A DNA stretch of 64,000 bases from Kitasatospora sp. MAP5-34 (GCF_029894335.1 NZ_JARXZC010000003.1:248001-312000), one strand, 5' to 3'; counted from the stretch's first letter, positions 1 through 8,478 are shown. Made by a program: numbers and translations. The notes: a model not told the origin generated them from the letters alone.

Positions 1-101
1 GTGGGGGTGTGAACACCGGCCGGCTGTGCTGTCGTGCACTGCCGTACCACCCCAGCAGTACCTGCGTCAGGCGCCGTCATGCCCAAATCCGGGCCAACGG
101 C

Positions 102-134
102 TTTCACATTCACATCTCTTTCACATTCACATCT
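102..134 (+). repeat. Direct repeat in the leader of the first GH18 gene
   Basis: The 16-base unit TTTCACATTCACATCT occurs at 102-117 and again at 119-134, ending just before the GGAG ribosome binding site of the gene starting at 147. It is unusually AT-rich for this genome. It lies in the 5' leader or core promoter and could bind a regulator. It does not match the 12-bp direct repeats described for classic Streptomyces chitinase promoters. Confidence 0.6.
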
Positions 135-146
135 GTTGGAGCACCG

Positions 147-1895
147 ATGCGCCTTCACAGATCCATCCAGGCCCTGCTGACCAGCGGCGTCACACTGGCC
201 GCCACCGTGGGCCTGGCCGTTGTCGGCGGGAGTGCCGCCCACGCCGCCACCCCGCTGCCGTCGCACGTCTTCGCCCCGTACTTCGAGGCGTGGACCGGCA
301 CCGGCCCAGCCGCACTGGCCGCCCAGTCCGGCGACAAGTACCTGACCATGGCGTTCATCCAGACCGCGACCAAGGGCACCTGCACCCCGTACTGGAACGG
401 TGACACCGGCCTGCCGATCGCCGGGTCCAGCTTCGGCTCCGACATCGCCAAGATCCGGGCGGGCGGCGGCGACGTCATACCGTCCTTCGGCGGCTACACG
501 GCCGACAACACCGGCACCGAGGTCGCCGACGGCTGTACCGACGTCAACGCGGTCGCCGCCGCCTACGAGTCCGTCATCACCACGTACGACGCCAGTCGGA
601 TCGACCTCGACGTCGAGGACAACTCGCTGACCGACACCGCCGGTATCGACCGCCGCAACAAGGCGATCAAGCTGGTCGAGGACTGGGCCGCCGCCAACGG
701 CCGTTCCGTCCAGTTCTCCTACACGCTGCCGACCACCACCAGCGGGCTGGCGGCCAGTGGGCTCGACGTGCTGAAGAACGCGGTGTCGAACAACGCGCGG
801 ATCGACGTCGTGAACCAGATGACGTTCGACTACTACGACGGCGCCACGCACAACATGGCGACGGACGCCGAGAGCGCCTCCACCGGCCTCTACGGCCAGT
901 TGGCCAAGCTGTACCCGGCCAAGAGCGCCGCCCAGCTGTGGGGCTCGATCGGTATCACCGAGATGGTCGGCATCGACGACTACGGCGCCGCCGAGACCTT
1001 CAGTACCGCCGACGCCACCGCGATCACCAACTGGGCCACCGGCAAGGGCGTCAACACGCTCTCGTTCTGGGCGCTCCAGCGTGACAACGGCGGCTGTGTC
1101 GGCACGGCGGGTTCGGACAGCTGCTCCGGCATCAGCCAGGGCGCCTGGGACTTCAGCCACATCATGGCACCGTTCAGCAACGGCGGCGGGCCGGTCGGCA
1201 ACGACTTCTCGCTGAGCGACTCCCCGGCCGCCGGCTCGGTGAGCCCGGGTGCCGGGGCCACCGCGACCGTCGGTACGGCCGTCACGGCGGGCACCGCGCA
1301 GAACGTGAGCCTGACCGTCAGCGGAGCGCCCGCAGGCGTCACCGCCACCGTCAGCCCCGCCTCGGTCACGGCCGGTGGCAGCGCCACCCTCAGCATCAGC
1401 ACCACCGCCGCGACAGCGCCCGGCAGTTACCCGCTCACCGTCACCGGCAGCGCCGCCTCCGGCACCCACTCGGCCACCTACACCCTGACCGTCACCGGCA
1501 GTGGCGGCGGCGGTTCGGGCCTGGTCAACGGCGGCCTGGAGACGGGCAGCCTCAGCCCGTGGACCTGCCAGAGCGGCGGCGCCGTGGTCAGCACCCCGGT
1601 CCACTCGGGCGCGTACGCGATGCAGGCCGCCGCGACCGCCGCGCAGACCGGCGAGTGCGACCAGACCGTCACCCTGAAGCCCAACACCGCCTACACGCTG
1701 ACCGGTTGGGTGCAGGGCAGCTACGCCTTCCTGGGCGTCAGCGGCGGCGCCAGCGCCTCCACCTGGACCTCGGCGAGCAGTTGGACCAAGCTGAGCGTGC
1801 CGTTCACCACCGACGCCACCGGCTCCGTCAGCGTCTACCTGCACGGCTGGTACAGCCAGGGCAACGTCTACGGCGACGACTTCTCGATCGCCTGA
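147..1895 (+). CDS. Secreted GH18 chitinase-like glycosidase with C-terminal carbohydrate-binding module
   Basis: Predicted secreted glycoside hydrolase family 18 enzyme (582 aa) acting on chitin or related beta-1,4-GlcNAc polymers outside the cell. The start at 147 is chosen because GGAG lies 5 nt upstream and a signal peptide follows (basic MRLHRS, hydrophobic core, cut near AHA-AT at about residue 34). Residues ~36-350 are the catalytic barrel. The catalytic motif reads SRIDLDVE with Glu157; the first Asp of the usual DxxDxDxE is Ser. Residues ~355-455 form an Ig-like, Ser/Thr/Val-rich linker domain and ~460-582 a CenC-like jelly-roll carbohydrate-binding module beginning LVNGGLETG. A second GH18 gene lies 1.7 kb downstream. 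The substrate is inferred from family only. Confidence 0.82.
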   Translation: MRLHRSIQALLTSGVTLAATVGLAVVGGSAAHAATPLPSHVFAPYFEAWTGTGPAALAAQSGDKYLTMAFIQTATKGTCTPYWNGDTGLPIAGSSFGSDIAKIRAGGGDVIPSFGGYTADNTGTEVADGCTDVNAVAAAYESVITTYDASRIDLDVEDNSLTDTAGIDRRNKAIKLVEDWAAANGRSVQFSYTLPTTTSGLAASGLDVLKNAVSNNARIDVVNQMTFDYYDGATHNMATDAESASTGLYGQLAKLYPAKSAAQLWGSIGITEMVGIDDYGAAETFSTADATAITNWATGKGVNTLSFWALQRDNGGCVGTAGSDSCSGISQGAWDFSHIMAPFSNGGGPVGNDFSLSDSPAAGSVSPGAGATATVGTAVTAGTAQNVSLTVSGAPAGVTATVSPASVTAGGSATLSISTTAATAPGSYPLTVTGSAASGTHSATYTLTVTGSGGGGSGLVNGGLETGSLSPWTCQSGGAVVSTPVHSGAYAMQAAATAAQTGECDQTVTLKPNTAYTLTGWVQGSYAFLGVSGGASASTWTSASSWTKLSVPFTTDATGSVSVYLHGWYSQGNVYGDDFSIA

Positions 1896-1933
1896 CGCGG
1901 GCATCCGCCCAGGGGCGCGGGTGCGCGGAGAAC

Positions 1934-1980
1934 TGCGCGAGATCGGAAGGCAACGGTCCAGACCCTTCCGATCTCGCGCA
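1934..1980. terminator. 17-bp stem inverted repeat, copy 1 of an intergenic repeat family
   Basis: A perfect 17-bp inverted repeat (1934-1950 with 1964-1980, 13-nt loop) lies just downstream of the GH18 stop codon and can act as a bidirectional terminator between converging genes. Together with upstream bases from ~1910 it contains a GGGGCGCGGG...GAACTGCGC core. The loop sequence CGGAAGGCRACGGTCC reappears at 7889-7960, so this belongs to a dispersed repeat family. Confidence 0.75.
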
Positions 1981-1984
1981 CGCG

Positions 1985-2061
1985 GTGAATCACACGCAGT
2001 GAATCGCACGCAGTGAATCGCACGCAGTGAATCGCACGCGGTGAATCGCACGCAGTGAATC
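1985..2061. repeat. 14-bp tandem repeat, six copies
   Basis: The heptamer GTGAATC recurs at 14-bp spacing at 1985 (with a one-base change), 1999, 2013, 2027, 2041 and 2055. The consensus unit is GTGAATCGCACGCA. It sits in the 3' intergenic space between two converging genes, directly after the hairpin. No coding role is evident. Confidence 0.85.
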
Positions 2062-2110
2062 CAGCAGGGCCTCGCGCCTCCGCTGCTACCGGCTCTCCGG
2101 GCGGAACCCG

Positions 2111-3292
2111 TCAGCGGTAGGCCGACTCGCCGGTGATCGCCTCGCCGAGGACGAGGGTGTGGATCTCGGCGGTGCCTTCGTAAGTGAGCACCGACTCCAG
2201 GTTGTTGGCGTGCCGCAGGACCGGGTACTCGGTGGTGATGCCGTTGGCGCCGAGGATGGTCCGGGCACTGCGGGCGATCTCCAGTGCGGCGCGGACGTTG
2301 TTGAGCTTGCCGAAGCTGATGTGAGCCGGACGGCACCGGCCCTCGTCCTTGAGGCGGCCGATCCGGACGGCCACCAGATACGCCTTCTCGACCTCGAGCA
2401 TCATCTCGACCAGCTTCTGCTGGGTCAGTTGGAAGCCGGCGATCGGGCGGTCGAACTGGATCCGGCTCTTCGCGTAGTCCAGCGCCGTGGTGTAGCAGTC
2501 GCGGGCGGCGCCGACCGTGCCCCACAGGATGCCGTACCGGGCCTCGCCCAGCGAGGAGAGCGGTCCGCGCAGCCCCTCGACCCCGGGCAGCACCGCGTCG
2601 GCGGGCAGTACGACCTCGTCGAAGGCCAACTCGCTGGTCACCGAGGCGCGCAGGGAGAGCTTGCCGTGCACATCGGTGGCGGTCAGGCCCGGCGTTCCGT
2701 GCGGCACCAGGAAGCCCCGGACGCCGGTCTCGGTCTGCGCCCAGACCACCGCGACATCGGAGATGCTGCCGTTGGTGATCCACATCTTGCTGCCGGAGAG
2801 CACCCAGTCACTGCCCTTGCGCCGCGCCCTGGTCCGCATGTTGGCCGGGTCGGAGCCGAAGTCCGGCTCGGTCAGGGCGAAACAGCCGATCGCCCGGCCG
2901 GCCGCCAGGTCCGGCAGCCACTGCTGCTTCTGCTCCTCGGAGCCGTACGCGTGGATGGACCGCATCGCGAGCGAGCCCTGGACGGAGACGAAGCTGCGCA
3001 ACCCCGAGTCCGCGGCCTCCAGTTCCATACAGGCGACGCCGTACGCGACCGCCGACGAACCGGTGCAGCCGTACCCGTCGAGGTGCATCCCCAGCACCCC
3101 GAGCTTGCCCAGTTCGGGCGCGAGTTCGCGGGCCGGGAAGACCCCCTGCTCGAACCACTCGCCGACGTACGGCCGGATCCGCTCGTCGGCGAACTTCCGT
3201 ACGGTGTCGCGGATCAACCGTTCCTCGTCGGTGAGCAGCTCACCGACGGCGAGCAGGTCGGCGGGGTCGAGGCGGGCAGGGGTGGTTGCCAT
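2111..3292 (-). CDS. gcdH: Glutaryl-CoA dehydrogenase-like acyl-CoA dehydrogenase
   Basis: FAD-dependent acyl-CoA dehydrogenase (393 aa) of the glutaryl-CoA dehydrogenase type, which oxidises and decarboxylates glutaryl-CoA to crotonyl-CoA in lysine/tryptophan breakdown. The sequence has the three-domain ACAD plan. The ~95-120 segment reads SGLRSFVSVQGSLAM, matching the Arg/Ser substrate-binding region of GCDH. The FAD-binding block is CFALTEPDFGSDP, and the catalytic base is Glu372 in YEGTAEIHT. Length is normal for the family. It is monocistronic, converges on the GH18 gene and diverges from the second GH18 gene. Another short-chain ACAD specificity is possible, but the GCDH-type residues make this the best call. 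Confidence 0.8.
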   Translation of the reverse strand: MATTPARLDPADLLAVGELLTDEERLIRDTVRKFADERIRPYVGEWFEQGVFPARELAPELGKLGVLGMHLDGYGCTGSSAVAYGVACMELEAADSGLRSFVSVQGSLAMRSIHAYGSEEQKQQWLPDLAAGRAIGCFALTEPDFGSDPANMRTRARRKGSDWVLSGSKMWITNGSISDVAVVWAQTETGVRGFLVPHGTPGLTATDVHGKLSLRASVTSELAFDEVVLPADAVLPGVEGLRGPLSSLGEARYGILWGTVGAARDCYTTALDYAKSRIQFDRPIAGFQLTQQKLVEMMLEVEKAYLVAVRIGRLKDEGRCRPAHISFGKLNNVRAALEIARSARTILGANGITTEYPVLRHANNLESVLTYEGTAEIHTLVLGEAITGESAYR

Positions 3293-3449
3293 GTCGGAAC
3301 TCCTCGGAGCGGATGGGCGGCGCGGCAGGGTGAGCCACGGCGACGAGTATCGCGTACGGGGAGCGCGGCAGGGTACGAGACGCTGCCCACACGGATCATG
3401 CCGATCCTCTTGACGCGGTCACGGCGGGCTGGTTCGCTTCCGACAGTGC

Positions 3450-3482
3450 ATTGCATGTTAGGAAACTTTCCTAACATGCAAT
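3450..3482. promoter_or_regulatory. 33-bp palindromic operator upstream of the second GH18 gene
   Basis: Perfect 16-bp arms (3450-3465 and 3467-3482) around a single base, core TTAGGAAACTTTCCTAA. It lies 69 bp upstream of the GH18 start at 3551 in the divergent region shared with gcdH. Similar TTAGGAAA/TTTCCTAA palindromes are, from memory, operators for CsnR-type ROK repressors of chitosanase and other secreted polysaccharide hydrolases in actinomycetes. Which protein binds here is inference. Confidence 0.75.
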
Positions 3483-3550
3483 CAGCCTTTGCCGACCTTG
3501 CCCCGCGCTGTCCCCCTCCGTCCTCCCAATGCCCAACGGAACGGTGACCC

Positions 3551-4564
3551 ATGCACCCGCGTACCCTGCTCCGCCCGATCCTCACCCTCGCCACCACCGC
3601 CGCCCTCGCGGCCGGCTCCCTGGCACTCGCCCCGGCCGCACCGGCTGTCGCGGCCCCGCCCGCCGTCCACGCCGATCCGGTCGGCCTCAACGCCCCGTAC
3701 GAGTACCTGGGTTGGGGCAGCCCGCAGAAGCCGACCGACGTGATGGCGGCGACCGGGATCAAGCAGTTCACACTCGCCTTCATGCTCAGCGACGGCGGCT
3801 GCAACCCCGCATGGGACGGCAGCCGGGCACTCGCCGGCGGCGGCGACCAGTCCGCGATCAACAGCATCCGGGCGGCCGGCGGGGACGTGGTGGTCTCGTT
3901 CGGCGGCTGGAGCGGCGCCAAGCTCGGCGAGAACTGCAGCTCGGCGGGCGCGCTCGCCGGCGCCTACCAGAAGGTGATCAACGCCTACAAGCTCAAGGCG
4001 ATCGACATCGACATCGAGAACACCGAGGTCTCCAACGCGACTGTCCGGCAGCGGGTGATCAGCGCACTCAAGACCGTGAAGACCACCAACCCCGGCATCA
4101 AGGAGTACGTCACCTTCGGCACCACGACCACCGGGCCGGACTCCGACGGGACCGATCTGATCAGGAAGGGCGCGGCGGCCGGCCTCGCCGTCGACGGCTG
4201 GACCATCATGCCGTTCGACTTCGGCGGCCACAGCGGCTCGATGGGCTCCGCCACCACCAAGGCAGCCGACGGGCTGAAGAACGCCGTCGCGAGCGCGTAC
4301 GGCTACGACGCGGCGACCGCGTACCGCCACATCGGCATATCCTCGATGAACGGCGTGACCGACGAGAGCGACGAGTCCGTCTCCACCGCCGACTTCACCA
4401 CCGTCCTGAACTACGCCACCACCCACCACCTCGCCCGCTTCACCTTCTGGGCCGTCAACCGCGACCGCGCCTGCTCGGGCGGCGCGTCCGCCGGGGACTC
4501 GTGCAGCGGCATCGGCCAGTCCTCGTACGCCTTCACCAAGCTCATCGCCAAGTACCACGGCTGA
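3551..4564 (+). CDS. Secreted GH18 family glycosidase (chitinase)
   Basis: Predicted secreted chitinase of glycoside hydrolase family 18 (337 aa). The N-terminus carries a signal peptide with cleavage around residues 35-42 (APAVAA-PPAVHA). The barrel contains the second-strand motif VVVSFGGWSG and the catalytic block AIDIDIEN with Glu156 as the acid; the first Asp of DxxDxDxE is replaced by Lys. No carbohydrate-binding domain is present, unlike the GH18 gene at 147. A strong palindrome 70 bp upstream suggests substrate-dependent repression, and a 15-bp stem terminator follows 20 bp after the stop. The weak GGAACGG ribosome site precedes the chosen ATG. Confidence 0.85.
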   Translation: MHPRTLLRPILTLATTAALAAGSLALAPAAPAVAAPPAVHADPVGLNAPYEYLGWGSPQKPTDVMAATGIKQFTLAFMLSDGGCNPAWDGSRALAGGGDQSAINSIRAAGGDVVVSFGGWSGAKLGENCSSAGALAGAYQKVINAYKLKAIDIDIENTEVSNATVRQRVISALKTVKTTNPGIKEYVTFGTTTTGPDSDGTDLIRKGAAAGLAVDGWTIMPFDFGGHSGSMGSATTKAADGLKNAVASAYGYDAATAYRHIGISSMNGVTDESDESVSTADFTTVLNYATTHHLARFTFWAVNRDRACSGGASAGDSCSGIGQSSYAFTKLIAKYHG

Positions 4565-4584
4565 GTGCCACACCCATGGTCACC

Positions 4585-4618
4585 CCTGGCCGCCCCGGAG
4601 AGATCCGGGGCGGCCAGG
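4585..4618. terminator. Rho-independent-type hairpin after the GH18 gene
   Basis: Perfect 15-bp stem (4585-4599 with 4604-4618) and a 4-nt loop (GAGA), 20 bp downstream of the stop codon. It sits between converging genes, so it may serve both directions. There is no U-tract, as usual in streptomycetes. Confidence 0.85.
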
Positions 4619-4681
4619 TTCGCACCACGCCGACTCGCGCGCACAGCGCCCTGGTGCCCCCTGGCGGGTACCGGATCCGGC

Positions 4682-5023
4682 TCAGCGCTTCGCGGTCAGT
4701 GCGGCTTCGGCGAGGTTGTCCCAGTGGGCGGCCGAGGTCGGCGGGACGCAGACCCAGTCCTTCATCGGGCGGCCGTCCGCCGGGTCGAAGAGGTGGGCCC
4801 CCGGGAGCTGGAGGGCCTCGGCGTGGGCCGGGGTGTCGCGGCCGAGCCGGCAGACCAACTCGCCACTGTGGAGGCCCGCGAAAGCCTTGCCGTTGACGTC
4901 CTTGAGGCAGGGCATGCCGAACATCTGGGAGCGCTTCGCCCCACGCGGCGCCAGCTCGTCGGCGATCTGCTCGTACCGGGCCGCAGGATCGGTGTTCTCT
5001 GGCACAGGGGGCATAGGGGTCAT
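4682..5023 (-). CDS. TfoX/Sxy N-terminal domain-like protein
   Basis: Small soluble protein (113 aa) resembling the TfoX/Sxy N-terminal domain. The diagnostic pattern is the central block RSQMFGMPCLKDVNGKAF followed by alternating beta strands (AGLHSGELVCRL). The domain occurs in competence regulators but stand-alone actinobacterial copies have no established role. It converges with the GH18 gene and is divergent from the amidase gene; no operon partner is visible. The family assignment is from motif similarity and the cellular role is unknown. Confidence 0.65.
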   Translation of the reverse strand: MTPMPPVPENTDPAARYEQIADELAPRGAKRSQMFGMPCLKDVNGKAFAGLHSGELVCRLGRDTPAHAEALQLPGAHLFDPADGRPMKDWVCVPPTSAAHWDNLAEAALTAKR

Positions 5024-5100
5024 AGGGCCATGTTCCCCCCGCGACCGGGCCGCCGCCGCCTGCCATACCCGCTTGCCGCGTCCGGGAGGCCGCCGATAGG

Positions 5101-5922
5101 TTGTCGATCAAGCCCGTACGCACCGCCGGAGGCGCCACCCGCGCCCCGGCACCGAACCATGGAGTCGTACCCGTGCCCGTGCCCGTACCTGGACCTGGAC
5201 CTGGACCTGGACAGCTGACCGTCGCCGTCGCCCAGCCCGCCTGCGCCGGTCTCGACGTGGCCGCGAACTCCGCCGTCCACGCCGAGGTCGTCCGGGCCGC
5301 CGGGGCCCGCCTGGTGGTGTTCCCCGAACTCTCGCTCACCGGCTACGACCTGACCGCCCCCGCGATCGCCCCGGACGACGCCCGGCTCGCGCCGATCACC
5401 GCCGCCTGCCGCGAGACCGGCAGCACCGCCCTGATCTGCGCCGCCGTCACCGAGCCGGGCGGCAGCGAGCCGGGCGGGACCGAATCGATCGCCCTGCTCG
5501 CCCTCACCGGCGAGGGCACAACGGTGGTGCACCGGAAGATGTACCTGCACGGCCAGGAGATCGAGCGCTTCACCCCCGGTGCGGAGCACAGCGTGCTGGA
5601 GCTGGACGGCGTCCGGATCGGCCTGGCGATCTGCGCCGACGTCTCGGTGCCGCAACACGCCGCCGACACCGCCGCGCTGGGCATCGACGCCTACCTCGGC
5701 AGCACCCTCTACGGCGACAGCCCGACCGCGCTCGCCCGCCGCGACAGCCACCTGCGCGACGCCGCCGCGACCCACGGCGTCTGGGCCGTCCTCGCCACCA
5801 GCGCGGGCCCCAGCGGCGACTACCCGGCGACCTCCGGCGGCTCGGGCTTCTGGGCCCCCGGCGGCGCACTGTTCACCCAGGCCGGCCCGGAGACCGGCGC
5901 GGTGATCAGCGCGACGATCTGA
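5101..5922 (+). CDS. Carbon-nitrogen hydrolase (nitrilase superfamily)
   Basis: Predicted cytoplasmic amidase of the nitrilase superfamily (273 aa) that hydrolyses a C-N bond; the substrate is unknown. The Glu-Lys-Cys triad is visible: Glu76 in VVFPELSLTGYD, Lys146 in VVHRKMYLHG, Cys179 in GLAICADVSVP. The TTG start at 5101 is favoured because GGGAGG lies 11 nt upstream; GTG codons at 5173 or 5179 are alternatives. The first ~37 residues are a low-complexity Pro-Val/Pro-Gly tract encoded by hexanucleotide repeats (CCCGTG, CCTGGA), so part of the N-terminus may be untranslated. It is followed 38 bp later by the YrdB-like gene. Confidence 0.8.
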   Translation: MSIKPVRTAGGATRAPAPNHGVVPVPVPVPGPGPGPGQLTVAVAQPACAGLDVAANSAVHAEVVRAAGARLVVFPELSLTGYDLTAPAIAPDDARLAPITAACRETGSTALICAAVTEPGGSEPGGTESIALLALTGEGTTVVHRKMYLHGQEIERFTPGAEHSVLELDGVRIGLAICADVSVPQHAADTAALGIDAYLGSTLYGDSPTALARRDSHLRDAAATHGVWAVLATSAGPSGDYPATSGGSGFWAPGGALFTQAGPETGAVISATI

Positions 5923-5960
5923 CGAACCGTCAAATCCATGCACGGGAAGGCGGGTCCACG

Positions 5961-6326
5961 GTGATCCCACAGCCGCTGCACGTCGTCAACGAGGGGCTGG
6001 CCTTCCTCATCGAGGTCGCCGCGCTCGCCGCACTCTGCTGGTGGGGCTTCAGCACCGGCAGCGGCGTCGTCACCCACCTGGTGCTGGGCCTCGGGGCTCC
6101 GCTGCTCGCCGCCGTGCTCTGGGGGATGTTCGCCGCGCCCAAGGCACGGTTCCAGGTCTCGCTGCCCGGTGTGCTGCTGGTCAAGTTCCTGGTGTTCGCC
6201 GCCGCCATCGTCGCCCTGTGGGCCATCGGCTGGCACGCCCTCGCCACCGTCCTCGGCGTGGTCGCGGCGGTCAACACGGTCGTCGCGACGGTCGACCGGC
6301 ACGCCCTGATGCACCGGCGACGGTAG
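5961..6326 (+). CDS. YrdB-like (DUF2568) four-helix membrane protein
   Basis: Small integral membrane protein (121 aa) matching the YrdB/DUF2568 family by size and pattern. There are four hydrophobic helices at about residues 8-27, 33-53, 66-90 and 92-108, with the conserved WGMFAAPKA loop between helices 2 and 3. The GTG start at 5961 is preceded by GGGAAGG. It sits 38 bp after the amidase gene, possibly co-transcribed. No function is established for the family. Confidence 0.7.
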   Translation: MIPQPLHVVNEGLAFLIEVAALAALCWWGFSTGSGVVTHLVLGLGAPLLAAVLWGMFAAPKARFQVSLPGVLLVKFLVFAAAIVALWAIGWHALATVLGVVAAVNTVVATVDRHALMHRRR

Positions 6327-6425
6327 GGGCCGCGCGGGCGGGGCAGCCGAACGGGGGAAGAAGGGGAGCGGCGGAAATACCTGGGGCTCGGGCGCGGCTC
6401 TGCTCACCAGGAGGTGTATCTCGCC

Positions 6426-7856
6426 ATGGGTGACGAGCAGGCCAGGACGAACGATCAGAGCAGGTCAAGCGATCAGAGCCACCGCGTCGAGCACGACTCG
6501 ATGGGTGAGGTGCGGGTGCCGGCGGCGGCCAAGTGGCAGGCGCAGACACAGCGGGCGGTGGAGAACTTCCCGGTGTCGGGCCAGCGGCTGGAGCGGGCGC
6601 ACATCGCGGCGCTGGCCCGGATCAAGGCGGCGGCCGCCAAGGTGAACGCCGAGCTCGGGGTGCTGGACGGGGAGACGGCGGCGGCCGTCCGGGCGGCGGC
6701 CGAGGAGGTCGCGGCGGGCCGCTGGGACGACGAGTTCCCGGTGGACGTGTTCCAGACCGGGTCGGGGACGTCCTCGAACATGAACGCCAACGAGGTGATC
6801 GCCACGCTGGCGGGCGAGCGGCTGGGCCGTCCGGTGCACCCGAACGACCAGGTCAACGCCAGCCAGTCGTCCAACGACGTCTTCCCGTCCTCGATCCACA
6901 TCGCGGCGACGGCGGCGGTCACGAACGACCTGGTCCCGGCGCTGGACCAGCTCGCGGTGGCGCTGGAGGGCAAGGCCTCCGAGTTCGCCGAGGTGGTGAA
7001 GTCGGGGCGGACCCACCTGATGGACGCCACCCCCGTCACGCTGGGCCAGGAGTTCGGCGGGTACGCGGCGCAGGTCCGCTACGGCATCGAGCGGCTGCGC
7101 GCGGTGCTCCCCCGGGTCGCCGAGCTGCCGCTCGGCGGCACCGCCGTGGGCACCGGCATCAACACCCCGCCGGGGTTCGCGGCCGCCGTGATCGCCGAGG
7201 TCGCGCGCTCGACCGGGCTGCCGCTCACCGAGGCGCGGAACCACTTCGAGGCACAGGGCGCGCGGGACGCCCTGGTGGAGCTGAGCGGCCAGCTGCGTAC
7301 GGTCGCCGTCGGCTTCACGAAGATCGCCAACGATCTGCGCTGGATGGGCTCGGGGCCGCGCACCGGGCTCGGTGAGATCAACCTGCCGGATCTCCAGCCG
7401 GGCTCGTCGATCATGCCCGGCAAGGTCAACCCGGTGCTGCCCGAGGTCGTCCTGATGGTCGCGGCGCAGGTGATCGGCAACGACACGACCGTCGCGGTCG
7501 CGGGCGCGAGCGGCAACTTCGAGCTCAACGTGATGCTGCCGGTGATCGCCCGCAACGTACTGGAGTCCGTGCGCCTGCTGGCGAACAGCGCCCGGCTGCT
7601 GGCCGACCGCACGGTCGACGGCATCACGGCCAACGTCGAACGGGCCCGCGAGTACGCCGAGTCGTCCCCCTCGGTGGTGACGCCGCTGAACAAGTACATC
7701 GGGTACGAGGAGGCCGCGAAGACCGCGAAGCAGGCGCTGGCCGAGCGCAAGACCATCCGGCAGGTGGTGCTGGAGCGCGGTTACCTGGAGCAGGGCAAGC
7801 TGACGGAGGCGCAGCTCGACGCGGCGCTGGACGTCCTGCGGATGACGCACCCCTGA
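6426..7856 (+). CDS. fumC: Class II fumarate hydratase
   Basis: Cytosolic, cofactor-independent fumarase (476 aa) interconverting fumarate and malate in the TCA cycle. The signature [11 protein letters not shown], the substrate-binding [14 protein letters not shown] and the [12 protein letters not shown] block are all present, and length is typical. The ATG at 6426 is chosen because AGGAGG ends about 11 nt upstream; the in-frame GTG at 6414 overlaps that ribosome site. The first ~22 residues are polar and extend beyond the family start ([12 protein letters not shown]). It appears monocistronic and is followed by an intergenic inverted repeat. It also supplies the step that consumes fumarate from the tyrosine pathway encoded at 27-32 kb. 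Confidence 0.95.
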   Translation: MGDEQARTNDQSRSSDQSHRVEHDSMGEVRVPAAAKWQAQTQRAVENFPVSGQRLERAHIAALARIKAAAAKVNAELGVLDGETAAAVRAAAEEVAAGRWDDEFPVDVFQTGSGTSSNMNANEVIATLAGERLGRPVHPNDQVNASQSSNDVFPSSIHIAATAAVTNDLVPALDQLAVALEGKASEFAEVVKSGRTHLMDATPVTLGQEFGGYAAQVRYGIERLRAVLPRVAELPLGGTAVGTGINTPPGFAAAVIAEVARSTGLPLTEARNHFEAQGARDALVELSGQLRTVAVGFTKIANDLRWMGSGPRTGLGEINLPDLQPGSSIMPGKVNPVLPEVVLMVAAQVIGNDTTVAVAGASGNFELNVMLPVIARNVLESVRLLANSARLLADRTVDGITANVERAREYAESSPSVVTPLNKYIGYEEAAKTAKQALAERKTIRQVVLERGYLEQGKLTEAQLDAALDVLRMTHP

Positions 7857-7873
7857 GGCACCGGCTGAGGCAC

Positions 7874-7972
7874 CAGCCACAGCCAGGTGGCGCGGGGAAC
7901 TGGGCCGGTCGGGAGGCTGCGGACCGTCGCCTTCCGAACTTGCGCAGTTCCCCGCGCCCCTTTCCGTGGCTG
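7874..7972 (-). repeat. Intergenic inverted repeat, copy 2 of the GCGCGGGGAACTG family
   Basis: The main stem is 13 bp perfect (7890-7902 with 7945-7957), extended outward by CAGCCAC/GTGGCTG (7874-7880 with 7966-7972) and inward by TCGGGAGG/CCTTCCGA. Read on the minus strand, GGGGCGCGGGGAACTGCGC and CGGAAGGCGACGGTCC match the element at 1910-1980. It lies between converging fumC and SPW-protein genes and probably terminates both. Confidence 0.8.
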
Positions 7973-8007
7973 ATTGAGCTGTGGTTTATCGAGTGCCTAC
8001 GCAGTTG

Positions 8008-8478
8008 TCATCCGCCGCTCGGGGCGGAGCCACGCCGCCGCAGCATGCCGCTGCCCAGCGTGACGGTCATGGCGACTGCTGCCATACCCAGGCAGAGCAT
8101 CACGCCGCCGGTGATCGTGTTGGTGAGGATCGTACGGCGCACATGCGCGCCACCGTTGATCGCCCAGGGCGCGACCACGGTCCAGATACCCAGCAGGGAC
8201 GCGGCCCAGGCCCGCGCGTGCGTGCGCTCGTAGGCGGAGCCGAAGCCCGCCATCAGCACTGTGTAGGCCAGTCCGACGATCAGGTTGGTGATGGCCAGGG
8301 TGGAGAACGCCGTGTTGTAGCCGACAACCCATGGAGAAGCTGCCAGGAACAGACCGGCAAGGATCGCCAGAGCCTCGACGGCTTGCGCCCGGGGGGTTGC
8401 CACCACCCGTTCGGCACGGTCACGCAATTCCAGGATGTCCGGATGGGTCTCCATGCTCATCGGAAGCTGGGTCGACAC
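8008..8478 (-). CDS. SPW repeat membrane protein
   Basis: Integral membrane protein (156 aa) with two SPW-type modules: ASPWVVGY near residue 50 and APWAINGG near residue 107, each in a pair of hydrophobic helices, as in the SPW repeat family. Function is unknown. The GTG start at 8478 is chosen because GAGGAGG lies exactly 8 nt upstream; longer versions beginning at 8505 or 8529 have no ribosome site. It is transcribed alone and divergently from the PadR regulator. Its tail converges on fumC across an inverted repeat. Confidence 0.75.
   Translation of the reverse strand: MSTQLPMSMETHPDILELRDRAERVVATPRAQAVEALAILAGLFLAASPWVVGYNTAFSTLAITNLIVGLAYTVLMAGFGSAYERTHARAWAASLLGIWTVVAPWAINGGAHVRRTILTNTITGGVMLCLGMAAVAMTVTLGSGMLRRRGSAPSGG

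Noticed and set aside
2159..3547. 462-residue plus-strand frame opposite gcdH
   Set aside because: Antisense shadow of an acyl-CoA dehydrogenase with complete active-site motifs on the minus strand.
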